45,456 bases of DNA from Micromonospora sp. ALFpr18c (GTDB lineage: Bacteria; Actinomycetota; Actinomycetes; Mycobacteriales; Micromonosporaceae): assembly GCF_008868155.1 (NCBI RefSeq), contig NZ_WBKR01000023.1, forward strand, positions 1 to 45,456. Direction: 5' to 3'. Under the pieces are notes generated by a model. That model was given only the letters and a program-made list of their open reading frames with translations. It made no database searches and was not told where the DNA came from. Position numbers and translations under genes: made by a program. Shown in pieces: positions 44,239 through 45,456 of this stretch; position 1 is the stretch's first letter, and each line of letters opens with the position of its first letter.

Positions 44239-45456
44239 TGGACTTCGCGTACGACACCCGGACCGAGGAGCTGCGCGACGAGCTGACCCGGTTCCTGACC
44301 GAGCACGTCTACCCGGCCGAGCCGGTGCACGCCGAGCAGGTCGCCGCCGGCGACCCGTGGTCGCGTACCCCGGTGCTGGCCGAGCTGAAGGCGGAGGCCC
44401 GCAAGCGCGGCCTGTGGAACCTCTTCCTGCCCGACCCGCGCTACGGCGCCGGCCTCACCAACCTGCAGTACGCCCCGCTCGCCGAGTTGACCGGGCGCAG
44501 CCCGCACCTGGCGCCGGAGGCCGTCAACTGCGCCGCACCGGACACCGGCAACATGGAGCTGCTGGCCGAGTTCGGGTCGGACGCGCAGCGGGAGCGCTGG
44601 CTCCTGCCGCTGCTGGAGGGCGAGATCCGCTCCGCGTTCTGCATGACCGAACCGGACGTGGCCTCCTCCGACGCCACCAACATCGCCACCAGCATCACCC
44701 GCGACGGCGACGAGTACGTCATCAACGGGCGCAAGTGGTGGTCGTCCGGCGCGATGGACCCGCGCTGCGAGATCTTCATCGTGATGGGTAAGACCGACCC
44801 GGCCGCCGACCGGCACCGCCAGCAGAGCATGGTGCTGGTCCCCCGCGACACCCCGGGGGTGAACGTCCGTCGGGGCATGACCGTCTTCGGCTACACCGAC
44901 GGGTCGCACGGCGGGCACGCCGAGATCGACTTCACCGACGTGCGGGTGCCGGCGGAGAACCTGATCGGCGCCGAGGGCGGCGGGTTCGCCATCGCCCAGG
45001 CCCGGCTGGGTCCGGGCCGCATCCACCACTGCATGCGATTGATCGGAATGGCTGAGCGGGCATTGGAACTGCTCTGCAAGCGGGCGCTCGGCCGGATCGC
45101 GTTCGGCCGGCCGCTCGCCGAGCAGGGCGTGGTCCGGGAGTGGATCGCCGAGTCCCGGGTGCGCATCGAGCAGGCCCGGTTGCTGGTGCTCAAGACGGCG
45201 TGGCTGATGGACACCGTCGGCAACAAGGGCGCGCACACCGAGATCCAGGCCATCAAGATCGGCACGCCGGCGATGGCGGAGTGGGTGATCGACAAGGCCA
45301 TCCAGGGGTACGGCGGCGCGGGCGTCAGCCAGGACACTCCACTCGCCGCCCTCTGGGCGCAGACCCGCACCCTGCGCCTCGCCGACGGCCCCGACGAGGT
45401 CCACCGCAACTCACTCGCCAAGCGAGAACTCCGCCGCTGGACCCCACCCCCGGCCC
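44238..45456 (+). CDS. Acyl-CoA dehydrogenase (ACAD11-like), 3'-truncated by window edge
   Basis: FAD-dependent acyl-CoA dehydrogenase; 406 residues are visible with no stop before the window ends, so it is probably within a few codons of complete. '[20 protein letters not shown]'-type N-terminus, '[41 protein letters not shown]' (FAD/substrate motif), '[54 protein letters not shown]' and the C-terminal '[44 protein letters not shown]'. The '[10 protein letters not shown]' form is typical of the ACAD10/11 group. It overlaps the phosphotransferase gene by one base, so the two form a translationally coupled pair, expected to act in hydroxy-fatty-acid degradation. Confidence 0.93.
   Translation, partial: MDFAYDTRTEELRDELTRFLTEHVYPAEPVHAEQVAAGDPWSRTPVLAELKAEARKRGLWNLFLPDPRYGAGLTNLQYAPLAELTGRSPHLAPEAVNCAAPDTGNMELLAEFGSDAQRERWLLPLLEGEIRSAFCMTEPDVASSDATNIATSITRDGDEYVINGRKWWSSGAMDPRCEIFIVMGKTDPAADRHRQQSMVLVPRDTPGVNVRRGMTVFGYTDGSHGGHAEIDFTDVRVPAENLIGAEGGGFAIAQARLGPGRIHHCMRLIGMAERALELLCKRALGRIAFGRPLAEQGVVREWIAESRVRIEQARLLVLKTAWLMDTVGNKGAHTEIQAIKIGTPAMAEWVIDKAIQGYGGAGVSQDTPLAALWAQTRTLRLADGPDEVHRNSLAKRELRRWTPPPA

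Overview
The window is GC-rich actinobacterial chromosome with the gene content of a Micromonosporaceae-type soil bacterium: an F420-dependent LLM oxidoreductase, a DevS/DevR-type two-component pair, several GTG starts, secreted polysaccharide-degrading enzymes with LacI/CebR-style operators, and a mycobacterial-type biotin locus with bsaP. The genus is an inference from gene content and style. Most of the window is dense, ordinary coding sequence; the accessory parts are about 19.8-22.6 kb, 24.5-24.8 kb and 35.5-36.2 kb.

Layout. 1-1000: GH5 mannanase/cellulase, running off the left edge, behind palindromic operators. 1.4-2.5 kb: F420 oxidoreductase and a 39-residue membrane peptide. 2.5-7.8 kb: a leftward run of endonuclease/exonuclease/phosphatase protein, double PAP2 phosphatase, BrkB-like membrane protein, lipid kinase, Clp-N protein and a small HTH protein. 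7.8-9.3 kb: a divergent TetR-SDR operon; the intergenic region carries three palindromic operator candidates. 9.4-20.3 kb: a hypoxia/redox (DosR-like) module with two universal stress proteins, phosphoketolase, a P1B-5 ATPase fused to hemerythrin, an Acg-like nitroreductase, a DevS/DosT-like kinase, a DevR-like regulator and a broken second nitroreductase. Four 14-bp palindromes with DosR-box geometry precede these genes. 20.5-22.8 kb: two tRNA clusters (Gly-Val and Gly-Cys-Val) enclosing a decayed island with a truncated transposase, direct repeats and a proline-rich ORF.

23.2-24.5 kb: TetR regulator and a TIGR03086/DinB-like protein, then the C-terminal stump of an alkane monooxygenase. 24.9-31.6 kb: secreted M36 metalloprotease, a surface-anchored-like protein, methyltransferase, cytochrome P450 and a lipoprotein polysaccharide deacetylase. 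31.7-35.6 kb: bioF-bioD divergent from bioB-bsaP, then a GNAT gene. 35.6-36.2 kb: a broken AbiEi/DUF559-type gene bracketed by two copies of a long hairpin repeat. 36.2-39.1 kb: a Cel9A-like GH9 cellulase under a CebR-type box. 39.5-45.5 kb: an aldehyde dehydrogenase, two ACT-domain proteins, and an ACAD11-like phosphotransferase/acyl-CoA dehydrogenase pair that runs off the right edge.

How genes work together. The most coherent system is the hypoxia module: a predicted heme sensor kinase and its response regulator, each next to predicted binding boxes, with effectors for ATP generation from sugar phosphates (phosphoketolase), stress tolerance (USPs), metal export with O2/iron sensing (P1B-5-hemerythrin) and flavin redox chemistry (nitroreductase). 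The two cellulolytic genes at the opposite ends fit plant-biomass degradation. I did not find a wholly new defence or biosynthetic system. The most unexplained items are the hairpin repeat pair, the 30-bp palindrome across the M36 start, and the tRNA-bounded island.
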